In this document: piece after piece, positions 6,293-14,220 of the stretch
Position numbering within the stretch: position 1 is the stretch's first letter
Layout of the letters: each line of letters opens with the position of its first letter
Virus record (IMG/VR): IMGVR_UViG_3300050821_004363
Span: 1 to 21,163 of that record
DNA from: a virus
Reading direction: 5' to 3' (one strand)
Length of the DNA stretch: 21,163 nt
Position numbers and translations under genes: made by a program
The notes under the pieces: model-generated
Seen by the model: the letters and a program-made list of their open reading frames with translations, nothing else
Database searches by the model: none
What the model was told of the DNA's origin: nothing

Positions 6293-6655
6293 ATGAAAAT
6301 GAAAAATATTCAGCCTAACAAGTCTCTGATTCTGGTGAGGTTTACAGCCGAAGGCTTTCACTGTTGGCCAGAAGCTAACGGCGCTCGTTCCTATCTGGCA
6401 AACAGACATCGGCACCTGTTTCACGTTGAAGTCGAGACAGCAGTAACACACGACAATCGTGAGATTGAATTACATGACCTGCTGGATGACTCCCGGCGCT
6501 CGTTCGGAGGCGGCAACTTCGGCAGCGCAAGCTGCGAGTCACTTGCGCGAGGGCTGGCGACTGCGTTGGCAGGCAAATATGACCGCACCTTCCGCGTCGG
6601 TGTCTTCGAAGATGGCGAGGTAGGAGCAAGCGTAACAGTGGAGAGCACAAATTGA
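6293..6655 (+). CDS. QueD paralogue lacking the catalytic Cys; DpdL-type candidate
   Basis: A 120-residue T-fold protein that aligns with its neighbour QueD. 'FTAEGFHCW' corresponds to 'LTFEAGHRV', 'RHRHLFHVEVE' to 'HGHSYKALIEAE', 'SCESLARGLATAL' to 'TAENIAKFLLEDI', and 'VGVFEDGEVGA' to 'VVIHETENCSA'. The zinc ligands His23, His39 and His41 and a Glu (106) are kept. The QueD nucleophile Cys is replaced by Leu35, and the Asp-His pair is not seen. It therefore keeps a metal/pterin-like pocket but should not do the QueD reaction. In phages a 7-carboxy-7-deazaguanine decarboxylase, DpdL, has been predicted; as I recall it is QueD-related. This gene fits because QueC is absent. It heads the operon and overlaps queD by TTGA. 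Confidence 0.68.
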   Translation: MKMKNIQPNKSLILVRFTAEGFHCWPEANGARSYLANRHRHLFHVEVETAVTHDNREIELHDLLDDSRRSFGGGNFGSASCESLARGLATALAGKYDRTFRVGVFEDGEVGASVTVESTN

Positions 6656-7083
6656 CGACAGTCACATGTACGCGCCGTCTCACCTTCGAGGCTGGGCATC
6701 GCGTTTTCCAGCACGAATCAAAATGCGCGCACTTTCACGGTCATTCGTATAAGGCGCTGATCGAAGCTGAAGGACCGCTTGATGCCATCGGACGGGTGAT
6801 TGACTTCTCAGTCCTTAAGGAACGCATCGGCAGATGGATCGATGGTCACTTCGATCACGGCTTTCTCGTGTGGGATAAGGACACAGATGCGATACAGGTT
6901 TTGTCGCAGCTGGTGCCGGTACAAAAGATATATCCGCTTCCCTACAATCCCACCGCTGAAAACATTGCCAAGTTTCTGCTTGAAGACATATGTCCCTTCG
7001 TGCTCGACGGCACAGGCGTCACAGTGACTCGCGTCGTGATTCATGAAACAGAGAATTGCAGCGCGGAAGCGAGACTTGCATGA
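6652..7083 (+). CDS. queD: QueD, 6-carboxy-5,6,7,8-tetrahydropterin synthase
   Basis: A 143-residue enzyme that converts 7,8-dihydroneopterin triphosphate to 6-carboxytetrahydropterin, the second step of 7-deazaguanine synthesis. Zinc ligands are His16 ('FEAGHRV'), His29 and His31 ('HFHGHSY'). The nucleophile Cys25 lies four residues before the HGH motif, the Asp68-His69 pair is in 'HFDHG', and the substrate Glu132 is in 'IHETENCSA'. 'NPTAENIAKFL' is the family's helix motif. Length is slightly above the E. coli enzyme (about 120). The start is TTG 6652, overlapping the previous stop by TTGA; no in-frame ATG fits before the first conserved strand. It is coupled to queE by ATGA. Confidence 0.93.
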   Translation: MTTVTCTRRLTFEAGHRVFQHESKCAHFHGHSYKALIEAEGPLDAIGRVIDFSVLKERIGRWIDGHFDHGFLVWDKDTDAIQVLSQLVPVQKIYPLPYNPTAENIAKFLLEDICPFVLDGTGVTVTRVVIHETENCSAEARLA

Positions 7084-7691
7084 GCGATAAGACCTATACG
7101 ATCAATGAGATTTTCTGTTCGGTGCAGGGCGAAGGTGTTCGCGCTGGCACGCTGAATCACTTTGTCCGCTTCACAGGCTGCAATCTCACATGCAAGGAAG
7201 AGACGCACGGATTCGATTGCGATACGGAATTCATGTCGGGCAGGAAGATGACGGCAGATGCAATACTGGCCGAACTTGCTGTATTGAATCGTGACTGCAC
7301 AAATGTCATCTTTACCGGCGGTGAACCTCTGTTGCAACTCGACAGCGCACTGACAGACCTGCTGGTATCGCACGGATATTATCTCGCGGTAGAGACCAAT
7401 GGTTCTCTCCCGGTCCCCCAGGGCGTCGCGTTGAACTGGATCACATGCTCTCCGAAGGTTGCCGAGCATGCGGTTCGACTGCAAGTGGCATCGGAACTCA
7501 AGTATGTGCGCCGCTATGGACAGGGCATTCCACGTCCGTCTCTAAAAGAGGCCGATTACCTTCTCATCTCCCCGGCTTTCAACGGAATGACCATCGATCA
7601 GCGCGCACTCGATTGGTGCATTCAGTTGATTCACGAAAACCCGCAATGGCGTCTTTCACTTCAGACGCACAAGTTCATTCATGTCAGATAA
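7080..7691 (+). CDS. queE: QueE, 7-carboxy-7-deazaguanine synthase (radical SAM)
   Basis: A 203-residue radical SAM enzyme that rearranges 6-carboxytetrahydropterin to 7-carboxy-7-deazaguanine (CDG). 'EIFCSVQGEG' and 'GTLNHFVRFTGCN' are the typical N-terminus. The cluster cysteines are C34, C38 and C47 (CNLTC, then 'GFDCDTEF'). This gives C-x3-C-x8-C rather than the standard C-x3-C-x2-C, and the final Cys sits in the QueE 'CDT' signature. 'FTGGEPLLQ' (78-86) is the SAM-binding GGEP motif, and 'VETNGSLPV' and 'SPKV' follow as in the family. Start ATG 7080 overlaps queD (ATGA); an upstream in-frame start would read through the queD end. It overlaps folE by 11 bases. Confidence 0.93.
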   Translation: MSDKTYTINEIFCSVQGEGVRAGTLNHFVRFTGCNLTCKEETHGFDCDTEFMSGRKMTADAILAELAVLNRDCTNVIFTGGEPLLQLDSALTDLLVSHGYYLAVETNGSLPVPQGVALNWITCSPKVAEHAVRLQVASELKYVRRYGQGIPRPSLKEADYLLISPAFNGMTIDQRALDWCIQLIHENPQWRLSLQTHKFIHVR

Positions 7692-8304
7692 CGTTGAAGT
7701 CCTGTATGCAAACGGCAGCGGCCTCGCTCATGCGAACGGCCATGTGCGCCATGATGCTGACCGTGTGGCGCTGATGACTCGGCTGCTTGAATCTCTCGGC
7801 GTCGACGTGACCGGTGACCTCGCTGAAACGCCTGACAGGTGGATTCGCGCGTTCATAGAGATGACATCCGGCTACGCTGAAGATCCAGCTGTGATATTGA
7901 GCAAACGATTCAAACAGCCTGCCGCCGATGAGCTTGTCCTGCTGACGGACATTCCATTCGTGAGCCTATGTGAGCATCACCTGCTTCCATTCTCTGGAGT
8001 AGCGCATATCGGCTATCTTCCGGACGGCTTTGTCGTGGGCATCTCAAAGCTGGCGCGGCTGGTCGATTGCCATGCAAAACGTCTACAGATTCAGGAGCGA
8101 ATGACTCAGGACATCGCGACGGCTCTCGTTACGCACCTGAATACGACCGCTGCCGGCTGCATCGTAGAGGCAACCCACTCATGCATCTCCTGCCGTGGAA
8201 TCAAGAAACCTGGGACAAGCATGACGACATCGTGCCTGCTCGGTCGGCTGCGAACAGACGCAATGATGCGTTCTGAATTTCTTTCTCTGGTGGTGGTGAA
8301 ATAA
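7681..8304 (+). CDS. folE: GTP cyclohydrolase I
   Basis: A 207-residue enzyme that turns GTP into 7,8-dihydroneopterin triphosphate, the entry step for both folate and 7-deazaguanine synthesis. 'ETPDRWIRAFIEMTSGY' is the family N-terminal signature. 'SLCEHHLLPFSG' contains zinc ligands Cys97 and His100, and 'HSCISCRGI' contains the third, Cys168. 'GISKLARLVD' and 'RLQIQERMTQDIA' are the conserved substrate and helix motifs. Length is close to bacterial FolE (about 190-220). It overlaps queE by 11 bases and ends directly against the small terminase ATG. Context shows it feeds GTP into the phage modification pathway rather than folate. Virally supplied FolE would relieve competition with the host folate pathway (inference). 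Confidence 0.95.
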   Translation: MSDNVEVLYANGSGLAHANGHVRHDADRVALMTRLLESLGVDVTGDLAETPDRWIRAFIEMTSGYAEDPAVILSKRFKQPAADELVLLTDIPFVSLCEHHLLPFSGVAHIGYLPDGFVVGISKLARLVDCHAKRLQIQERMTQDIATALVTHLNTTAAGCIVEATHSCISCRGIKKPGTSMTTSCLLGRLRTDAMMRSEFLSLVVVK

Positions 8305-8826
8305 ATGGGACTTCGTGGACCTGCGCCAAAGCCGACAGCTGTTAGACGCCTTGAAGGCAATCCTGCTCGTCGACCCTTGCCTGCGAATGAGCCTCAATAC
8401 CCGTCTGGAGCGCCCAGCAAGCCGAAGCGCATGAGCGCGGGTGCGAAGAAAGTTTGGGATGAGCTTGTCGAAGAGATGGACGGGACCGGTGTGCTGTGCC
8501 GCGCTGATCGTCGCGCGCTCTGGCAGCTGTCGGAAGATGAATGCCTGCTGGCGGAATCCTATGCCGGCATCTGGAAGATGATTCACTCGCTTGAGAAGAA
8601 GGCGAAGGAAGAGGGCAAAGAACTGCCTGCCGGTGCAATCTTCCACATGCTCAACATGACGAGCGGACGCCTCGCAATGACTGCAATAAGACATCTTGCC
8701 AATCGCGTCATTATCGAGCGTCGTGAATTCGGCCTGACTCCATCCTCCCGGTCTCGCATTGAAGCAATGGGAGAACTTGAGGGCGGCGGCCGTATCGATC
8801 CTCTTGAACTAAAGCTGTGTGGCTGA
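8305..8826 (+). CDS. terS: Terminase small subunit, P27 family
   Basis: A 173-residue protein beginning 'MGLRGPAPKPTAVRRLEGNPARRPLP', which is the signature N-terminus of P27-type small terminases. The middle is helical ('AGAKKVWDELVEEM', 'RADRRALWQLSEDECLLAESY'). The end 'RVIIERREFGLTPSSRSRIEAM' is the conserved C-terminal helix-turn region of the family. It recognises the packaging site and delivers DNA to the large subunit. The ATG follows the folE stop with no gap, with a GGTGGTGG purine tract just upstream. It overlaps the large subunit gene by 8 bases. Packaging and base modification are therefore in one translationally linked transcript. Confidence 0.92.
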   Translation: MGLRGPAPKPTAVRRLEGNPARRPLPANEPQYPSGAPSKPKRMSAGAKKVWDELVEEMDGTGVLCRADRRALWQLSEDECLLAESYAGIWKMIHSLEKKAKEEGKELPAGAIFHMLNMTSGRLAMTAIRHLANRVIIERREFGLTPSSRSRIEAMGELEGGGRIDPLELKLCG

Positions 8827-10507
8827 ATATAAACCCGACACATGCGATTACTGCATGGCCGATACATGGTGCGAGATGCGCGCCACAGGAAGGCCGCAAT
8901 GCAGGGCATGCAAAATAGAACGCTTTTACTCTGAGATTCTTTACCCTCCGCTCGGCTATCGATTGCTGGGTTGGCATCGTAAAGTGCTCCGTGATTTGTT
9001 CGGAACAGTGCGAGCAGAGAACGGCATGCGCGTGTATCAGCGCGCGTATGTGTCCACGGCAAAGCAGAATGGCAAATCGTTTCTGACAGGTGGGCTTCCC
9101 ATCTATCACATGCTGATGGAGCCGGAATTGAATCCTGAAGCATACGGCGCAGCAGCGGCAAAAGAGCAGGCTGGGATCGTATTCAAGGCGGCGAAGATGC
9201 TTGTCGATGCCAATCCTGATCTGCGCGTCAAGCTGAAGGTGCTACCCAGCACGAAGCGCATTTTACGCCGCGACGGTGGAGGAAGTTATCAGGTGCTCTC
9301 TGCCGACGGTGATGTGCAGGACGGTATTCGCCCGAGCCTTCTGATCCGCGATGAGATGCATCGGTGGAAGAGCCAGAAAGCAGAAACGCTGTACGACGTG
9401 ACGACCAAAGGCCAGGTATCCCGAGACGAACCGATGGACTTAGCAATCACGACAGCAGGTGCCGAATACGAATCGCCGCTGTGGTTTCGGGAATATGAGT
9501 TCGCCAAGAAGGTGGTCGACGGCTCAATTGAAGCTCAGGGCTTCTATCCCGCGATATGGGAAGCCGATATGAAACGGCTGGACGAAGACCCGGAGTATTG
9601 GAAATCACGCGCGGCTCGCGTCGCTGCCAACCCGAGTCATGAGGACCATGGAGGCTTTCTACGTGACCAGTCAATCGTGCGCGAACTCGACAAGGCGCTC
9701 GTTCAGCCTGCTCAGAAATCCAAATTCCTGCGATATCACCTCAACATTCCGGTCTCGATGCAACAGGACCCTGTTATCGATATGTCGAAGTGGCATAACT
9801 GCGGCGGCGATGTTGATCTTCGGGAATGGCCTGAATACGACGTTGACCTGCTTATTCGCAAATGGAATCTGATCGACAGGCCGTGCTGGGTCGGGGTTGA
9901 CGCATCATGGACGACTGACTTCACTGCTGTTGTTTTCGGGTTCCCACCATTTGACGGTTCTGCTAAGTGGACATTCCTTCCCTTCTTTTGGGTTCCCATC
10001 GAGCGCGCAGCTGAGATTGAACGTATATGCCGAGTCCCGTTTCACGACTGGATTGAGCGCGGCTTCATTACGGCGACACCGGGAAATGCAATTGACCTGC
10101 GCAGCGTGAAAGAGCGCATCCGCTGGGGCCGTCAGATGTTTGAGCTTCATGAGCTTGCATTCGACCGCTGCAACTTCCGCACGGAAGCAATGGAGCTACT
10201 TGATGAAGGCATCGATGTCGTCGAAGTGCAGCAGAGCTTCATGCAACTGGCTCACCCGACAAAGTTCATTTTGAGTGCTTATCTCGATCAAAAGATCAGG
10301 CATGGCAATCATCCCGTCTACAACTGGAACGCCGCATGCCTGCAATTGCAGTACGACCGCAAAGATAATTGTCAGCCCTCGAAACCTGAACGGCTGAAAT
10401 CGTCGAAGCGCATCGATGGTATCGCCGCGACTGTAACCATGCTGAATCGAGGGTTGGTGCCGGATAACGAAGTCATCACGTACACAGGCGTGCGGAGTCT
10501 CAATTAA
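8819..10507 (+). CDS. terL: Terminase large subunit
   Basis: A 562-residue ATPase/nuclease that pumps DNA into the prohead. Walker A is 'STAKQNGKSF' (79-88), and Walker B with its catalytic Glu is 'LLIRDEMHRW' (Asp178, Glu179). The coupling region 'DLAITTAGAEYES' (about 205-220) follows. The nuclease domain starts at 'WVGVDASWTTDFTAV' with its metal-binding Asp, and ends with the 'RIDGIAATVTML' motif. The N-terminus has an extra CxxC...CxxC pattern (C9, C12, C28, C31) that could hold a zinc ion, ahead of the usual adaptor helix. Start GTG 8819 overlaps the small-subunit stop; no ATG gives the full N-terminus. Confidence 0.95.
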   Translation: MAEYKPDTCDYCMADTWCEMRATGRPQCRACKIERFYSEILYPPLGYRLLGWHRKVLRDLFGTVRAENGMRVYQRAYVSTAKQNGKSFLTGGLPIYHMLMEPELNPEAYGAAAAKEQAGIVFKAAKMLVDANPDLRVKLKVLPSTKRILRRDGGGSYQVLSADGDVQDGIRPSLLIRDEMHRWKSQKAETLYDVTTKGQVSRDEPMDLAITTAGAEYESPLWFREYEFAKKVVDGSIEAQGFYPAIWEADMKRLDEDPEYWKSRAARVAANPSHEDHGGFLRDQSIVRELDKALVQPAQKSKFLRYHLNIPVSMQQDPVIDMSKWHNCGGDVDLREWPEYDVDLLIRKWNLIDRPCWVGVDASWTTDFTAVVFGFPPFDGSAKWTFLPFFWVPIERAAEIERICRVPFHDWIERGFITATPGNAIDLRSVKERIRWGRQMFELHELAFDRCNFRTEAMELLDEGIDVVEVQQSFMQLAHPTKFILSAYLDQKIRHGNHPVYNWNAACLQLQYDRKDNCQPSKPERLKSSKRIDGIAATVTMLNRGLVPDNEVITYTGVRSLN

Positions 10508-11875
10508 GTGTTCCCAGCGATCACCGATGCTGTGAAAAGCGCTGCCAAGATCATGCGGGATGCGTTCAACTCGCAGACCATCGAGCTTGACCTAAAGGGC
10601 GCGGGCATATCCTTTGATGCGGTCAATGCCGGATGGTACGCGCGCAACGGCTATCCCGGCATCTATACGCTGCTCTCTGGCGGCATGCCTGCATGGTCGG
10701 GCGAACCTGTCAGCCTTGAAACGTCGCTCAATCACTCTGTCGTGTGGGCGTGCAACAGGCTCATCAGTGAAACGGTCTCTGCATTGCCTCTGGTGATGAT
10801 GCGGCAGAATCTTGGCGCGAAAGAACTCGCAGAGGATCATCCAATGTTCACTGCGCTGCGTCACGCACCCAATGACGAAATGACTGCGATGTCATTCCGA
10901 GAGACGCGGACCAGCCACACTCTATTGAGCGGCAACGGCTATGCGCAGATCATTCGTCGCAGCGGAACCGGCACGGCCGTCGAGCTGCATGCTCTTGATC
11001 CGAATCAGGTGCGCGTGGAGCGTGAGAAGACTGGTCAGCGTCGTCTCGTCTACATCGTCAGAACAGGGAGCGGCATGGGTGGTAACAGTGAACGGAGCTT
11101 TACGCTCACCCCAGGGCAGCCGCACGACATCCTGCATATCCGCGGTCTCGGCTGGGACGGACTGCGCGGATATTCAGTCATTACGATGGCGCGCCAATCT
11201 ATCGGCACTGCTATATCTGCTGAGCGTCATGTCGCGCGCTTTTATGCAAACGGCGGTCGTGTTCCCTACATCCTCGAAATGGTGAAGAAGTTCGCCAGCG
11301 ACTCGGACTTCGACAAGTTCCGCGCCGATTGGGAGAAGAACTACTCTGAGCCGCATAAGGTTCCTATCCTTGAAAACGGAACCACATACAAGCAGATCGG
11401 CCTCAATGCAGTCGACGCGCAGATGCTCGAAACGCGACTGTTCGACATTCATGAGATTTGCCGCTGGTTTCTTGTATCCCCGCATCTGGTCGGCGACCTC
11501 AGCCGTGCGACCTTTTCCAATATCGAGCAGCTGGCGCTCGAGTTCGTGAAGATCACGCTGTCTGGATGGTTTGCGCGCTGGGAGCAGGACTTATGGCGCT
11601 GCGTGCTAACACCTGAAGAAAAATCCAAGGGCTTTTACTTCAAGCACAACGTCAACGAACTGCTGCGCGGCGACTTCCTGACCCGCATGCAGGGATATGC
11701 GGTCATGTTGCAGAACGGCGTGGCCAGCCAAAACGAGGTTCGTGACCTTGAAGACTGGAACCCGTTTGCCGGCGGCGATGCCCATCACATCCAGCTCAAC
11801 ATGCAAACGATTCAGCCCAATGGCAACGGCACGACGCCAGCGCAGTCACCCGCATTAGTTCGTATCAGTGAATAA
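10508..11875 (+). CDS. Portal protein, HK97 family
   Basis: A 455-residue protein that should form the dodecameric vertex through which DNA enters and leaves. Family marks are 'SLNHSVVWACNRLISETVSALPL', 'HPMFTALRHAPNDEMT', 'LLSGNGYAQIIR', 'VELHALDPNQVRV', 'DILHIRGLGWDGLRGYS' and 'ERHVARFYANGG'. The C-terminus has the usual 'RMQGYAVMLQNGVASQNEVRDLEDWNP' followed by a polar tail. Start GTG 10508 follows the large-terminase stop directly, with CGGAG about 11 bases upstream. Length is typical (400-450). Confidence 0.95.
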   Translation: MFPAITDAVKSAAKIMRDAFNSQTIELDLKGAGISFDAVNAGWYARNGYPGIYTLLSGGMPAWSGEPVSLETSLNHSVVWACNRLISETVSALPLVMMRQNLGAKELAEDHPMFTALRHAPNDEMTAMSFRETRTSHTLLSGNGYAQIIRRSGTGTAVELHALDPNQVRVEREKTGQRRLVYIVRTGSGMGGNSERSFTLTPGQPHDILHIRGLGWDGLRGYSVITMARQSIGTAISAERHVARFYANGGRVPYILEMVKKFASDSDFDKFRADWEKNYSEPHKVPILENGTTYKQIGLNAVDAQMLETRLFDIHEICRWFLVSPHLVGDLSRATFSNIEQLALEFVKITLSGWFARWEQDLWRCVLTPEEKSKGFYFKHNVNELLRGDFLTRMQGYAVMLQNGVASQNEVRDLEDWNPFAGGDAHHIQLNMQTIQPNGNGTTPAQSPALVRISE

Positions 11876-11883
11876 CGGTCCAC

Positions 11884-11888
11884 GGAGG
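11884..11888 (+). promoter_or_regulatory. Ribosome binding site deciding the protease start
   Basis: A perfect GGAGG lies 9 bases before GTG 11898. An alternative GTG at 11868, inside the portal gene end, has no such site, so 11898 is taken as the protease start. Confidence 0.75.
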
Positions 11889-11897
11889 AAACCCGAA

Positions 11898-12938
11898 GTG
11901 ACATCACGTACATCAGCCAAGCATCAGTTCCCCATCGCCATCAAGGAAATCAGCGGCGATGGCTCGTTTGAAGGTCTCCTTGCGGTGTATGGCAACGTCG
12001 ATCTTGGCAAGGACATGATCGAGCCGGGAGCCTTCACAAAGACTATTCAGGAGCACGGCTCTGAAGTGCCGCTGCTCTGGCAGCACGACACCGATGAGCC
12101 AATTGGCAAATTGACTCTCGTCGACGGTCCCGATGCGCTGCGCGTGAAGGGCCAGCTGCTGATGGACCTGCCGATGGCGCAGAAAGCATTCCTGCTGTTG
12201 AAGGCGCGAATCATTCGAGGATTGTCGATTGGTTATGACTCGATCAAAGACTCCGTCGAGGAAGGCGTGCGTCACTTGAAGGAATTGCGTTTATGGGAGG
12301 GCAGCATTGTCACCTTCCCAATGAACGAGGCGGCGATGGTGACTAGCGTGAAACGGAGCGGCGCATCCCAAACAAAGGATGACTTCGACACAGAGCTTCA
12401 GCAAGTGCAATTGCAGGATGCGGGCTATCAGATGTTCTGCGCACTGCGCACAGCACTGTGCTCTCTGAACTGGGATTCGGTTCTCAGCAAAGATGACAAG
12501 GTAACCGCTGCGCAGACGATCCTTGACCAGTTCTCTTTAACCTACATGGCATATCTGCCGCTATATCTTGACTATCTCAATCAGGAATACGGCATGCAAA
12601 CCATGTCGCGCACGCTTGCGGAACGCAAGGACATGAAGCGCATCCAGCGTCAGCTGAAAGAAGGACGCAAGTTTAGCTCTGAGACGATGAAGAGTCTCAA
12701 GGAAGCTCATGGTCATGTGAAAGCCATGGACGATATTTTCGCTGCACTTTTTGGTGATGAAGCCGACGACGAAACCGATGATGCCGATCAGATGGAAGAC
12801 AATCCTGATAAGGAAAACACCGGCGACGAAGACACTACAGAACCTAAAGCCGCAGTAAGAAAAACCGAGCCGGCAGTTAACCACTCGGCAGCCACACAAT
12901 TCCTCGATGATATGAGGTCGCTGGTCCCGACAGCGTAA
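11898..12938 (+). CDS. Prohead maturation protease with long helical C-terminal region
   Basis: A 346-residue protein. Residues about 9-165 are an HK97 gp4-like (U35/S78-type) prohead protease. 'FEGLLAVYGNVDLGKDMIEPGAF' is the N-terminal signature, followed by His63 in 'LLWQHD', Ser110 in 'IIRGLSIGY' and Glu134 in 'LRLWEGSIVTFPMN'. These match the catalytic His-Ser-(Asp/Glu) arrangement. The second half is helical and charged and ends in an acidic stretch (about 280-310, Asp/Glu-rich) and a short hydrophobic tail. That is the composition expected of a scaffold, so this may be a fused protease-scaffold, since no separate scaffold gene lies before the capsid gene (inference). Confidence 0.9.
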   Translation: MTSRTSAKHQFPIAIKEISGDGSFEGLLAVYGNVDLGKDMIEPGAFTKTIQEHGSEVPLLWQHDTDEPIGKLTLVDGPDALRVKGQLLMDLPMAQKAFLLLKARIIRGLSIGYDSIKDSVEEGVRHLKELRLWEGSIVTFPMNEAAMVTSVKRSGASQTKDDFDTELQQVQLQDAGYQMFCALRTALCSLNWDSVLSKDDKVTAAQTILDQFSLTYMAYLPLYLDYLNQEYGMQTMSRTLAERKDMKRIQRQLKEGRKFSSETMKSLKEAHGHVKAMDDIFAALFGDEADDETDDADQMEDNPDKENTGDEDTTEPKAAVRKTEPAVNHSAATQFLDDMRSLVPTA

Positions 12939-12974
12939 CTCGCGGGAAATCCCAAACCTAATCCCAATCGAAAC

Positions 12975-12980
12975 AGGTGG
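12975..12980 (+). promoter_or_regulatory. Ribosome binding site of the major capsid gene
   Basis: AGGTGG lies 5 bases before ATG 12986. The GTG at 12977 falls inside this site, so 12986 is the start. Confidence 0.7.
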
Positions 12981-12985
12981 ACATC

Positions 12986-14203
12986 ATGGAAACGCTTGAG
13001 ACGAAACTGTCTGCATTGCAGGCGGAGCTGAAGACCTATTTCGACAAGGCTGCTGAAGAGAAGAAGACCTACGGCACCATGCTCGAAACAACCAAAACCG
13101 CAGTTGAGAATTTGCAGAAGCAGGTCGATGCAATCGACGTGAAGCTCGCACAGCGCACGATTCAGGACAACACCCAGGGCGGCCTGATGAAGACCGTACA
13201 GGAAAGCGAAAGCGTCCAACGTCTGATGCGTGACCGCAAGGGCAGCGCTGTGATCCAGCTGAAGGGCCGCGAAGTGATGGAGCTGATGGGCCGTAAAAGC
13301 ATCATCAGCGGCACCACATCCGGCACACAGGGCGGCGACACGCTTCTCCCTGTTGGCTCTGCCACAACCGGCGTGTTGCAGATTGACCGCATCGCTGGGA
13401 TCACGCAGGAAGCACGGCAGGTCTTGACCATCCGTGACCTGCTCCCAGCAAGGCCGACGACGATGCAGGTCGTTGACTTTGTAAAGGTGACGACCCCACT
13501 CGGCATTGCATCGCCTGTCCCTGAAGCCTCAACAAAGCCCGAGAACGCCTTGCAGTTCCAGTCCGTGAGTGAAAAGGTTCGCCTGATCGCGACATGGATT
13601 CCAGCCACAAAGCAGGTCCTGGATGACTTCACGGAGCTTATGGGCTTTTTGCAATCGAGCCTTCCATACTACGTAAACCTCGAGGAAGAATTGCAGCTGC
13701 TCGCGGGCGACAATACCGGCGAGAATCTGCACGGTCTCCTCACGCAGGCACAGGCGTTCAACACCGGTCTGTTGCATGCGTCGAGTGGCTGGAACAAGAT
13801 CGATGTCGTCGGCAAGGCAATCCAGCAAATCAACGCGGCAAAGGAAATCGATCCAACCTTCGTCGTTATGCATACGAATGACTGGTGGGATATCCGTTTG
13901 ACGAAGGACAGCTTCGGGCGGTACATCCTCGGCGACCCGCAGATCATTGCGCGCCCTAATCTGTTCGGTCTCGATGTGGTTTACACGACATCGATCCCGA
14001 ATGGAAGTTTCTTGGTCGGTAGCGGCAACCCTGTTTCGTCTGAAATCAGGGACCGGATGGAATTGCAGGTCGAAATATCTACCGAACATAGCGACTACTT
14101 TGTAAGGAATCTCATCGCCGTTCGTGCTGAAAAGCGAATGGTGTTGATCGTCAAGCGTCCAAACAGTTTTGTCACAGGAACATTTTCCACTTCACCCGCC
14201 TAA
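12986..14203 (+). CDS. Major capsid protein, HK97 fold
   Basis: A 405-residue protein. The first about 55 residues (METLETKLSALQAELKTYFD...) are a coiled coil equivalent to the HK97 delta domain, which the prohead protease removes. The shell domain follows: 'IAGITQEARQVLTIRDLLPARPT', then 'ATWIPATKQVLDDFTELMGFL' and 'LEEELQLLAGDNTGENLHGLL' are family hallmarks. 'VVMHTNDWWDIRLTKDS' and 'RMELQVEISTEHSDYFVRNLIAVRAEKRM' are the conserved C-terminal A-domain and strand motifs. The gene follows the protease by 47 bases and is closed by an intrinsic terminator 17 bases after its stop, as expected for a very highly expressed gene. Confidence 0.95.
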   Translation: METLETKLSALQAELKTYFDKAAEEKKTYGTMLETTKTAVENLQKQVDAIDVKLAQRTIQDNTQGGLMKTVQESESVQRLMRDRKGSAVIQLKGREVMELMGRKSIISGTTSGTQGGDTLLPVGSATTGVLQIDRIAGITQEARQVLTIRDLLPARPTTMQVVDFVKVTTPLGIASPVPEASTKPENALQFQSVSEKVRLIATWIPATKQVLDDFTELMGFLQSSLPYYVNLEEELQLLAGDNTGENLHGLLTQAQAFNTGLLHASSGWNKIDVVGKAIQQINAAKEIDPTFVVMHTNDWWDIRLTKDSFGRYILGDPQIIARPNLFGLDVVYTTSIPNGSFLVGSGNPVSSEIRDRMELQVEISTEHSDYFVRNLIAVRAEKRMVLIVKRPNSFVTGTFSTSPA

Positions 14204-14220
14204 TTGAAAAACGGAGAAGG

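Noticed and set aside
5665-6318. A long + strand open frame opposite the histone-like gene
   Set aside because: Its product is a Leu/Arg/Cys-rich shadow of the Lys/Ala repeat read backwards; the minus-strand genes have ribosome sites and sensible domains.
6293-6655. Calling this gene a second functional QueD
   Set aside because: The nucleophile Cys and Asp-His dyad of QueD are absent although the zinc histidines remain.
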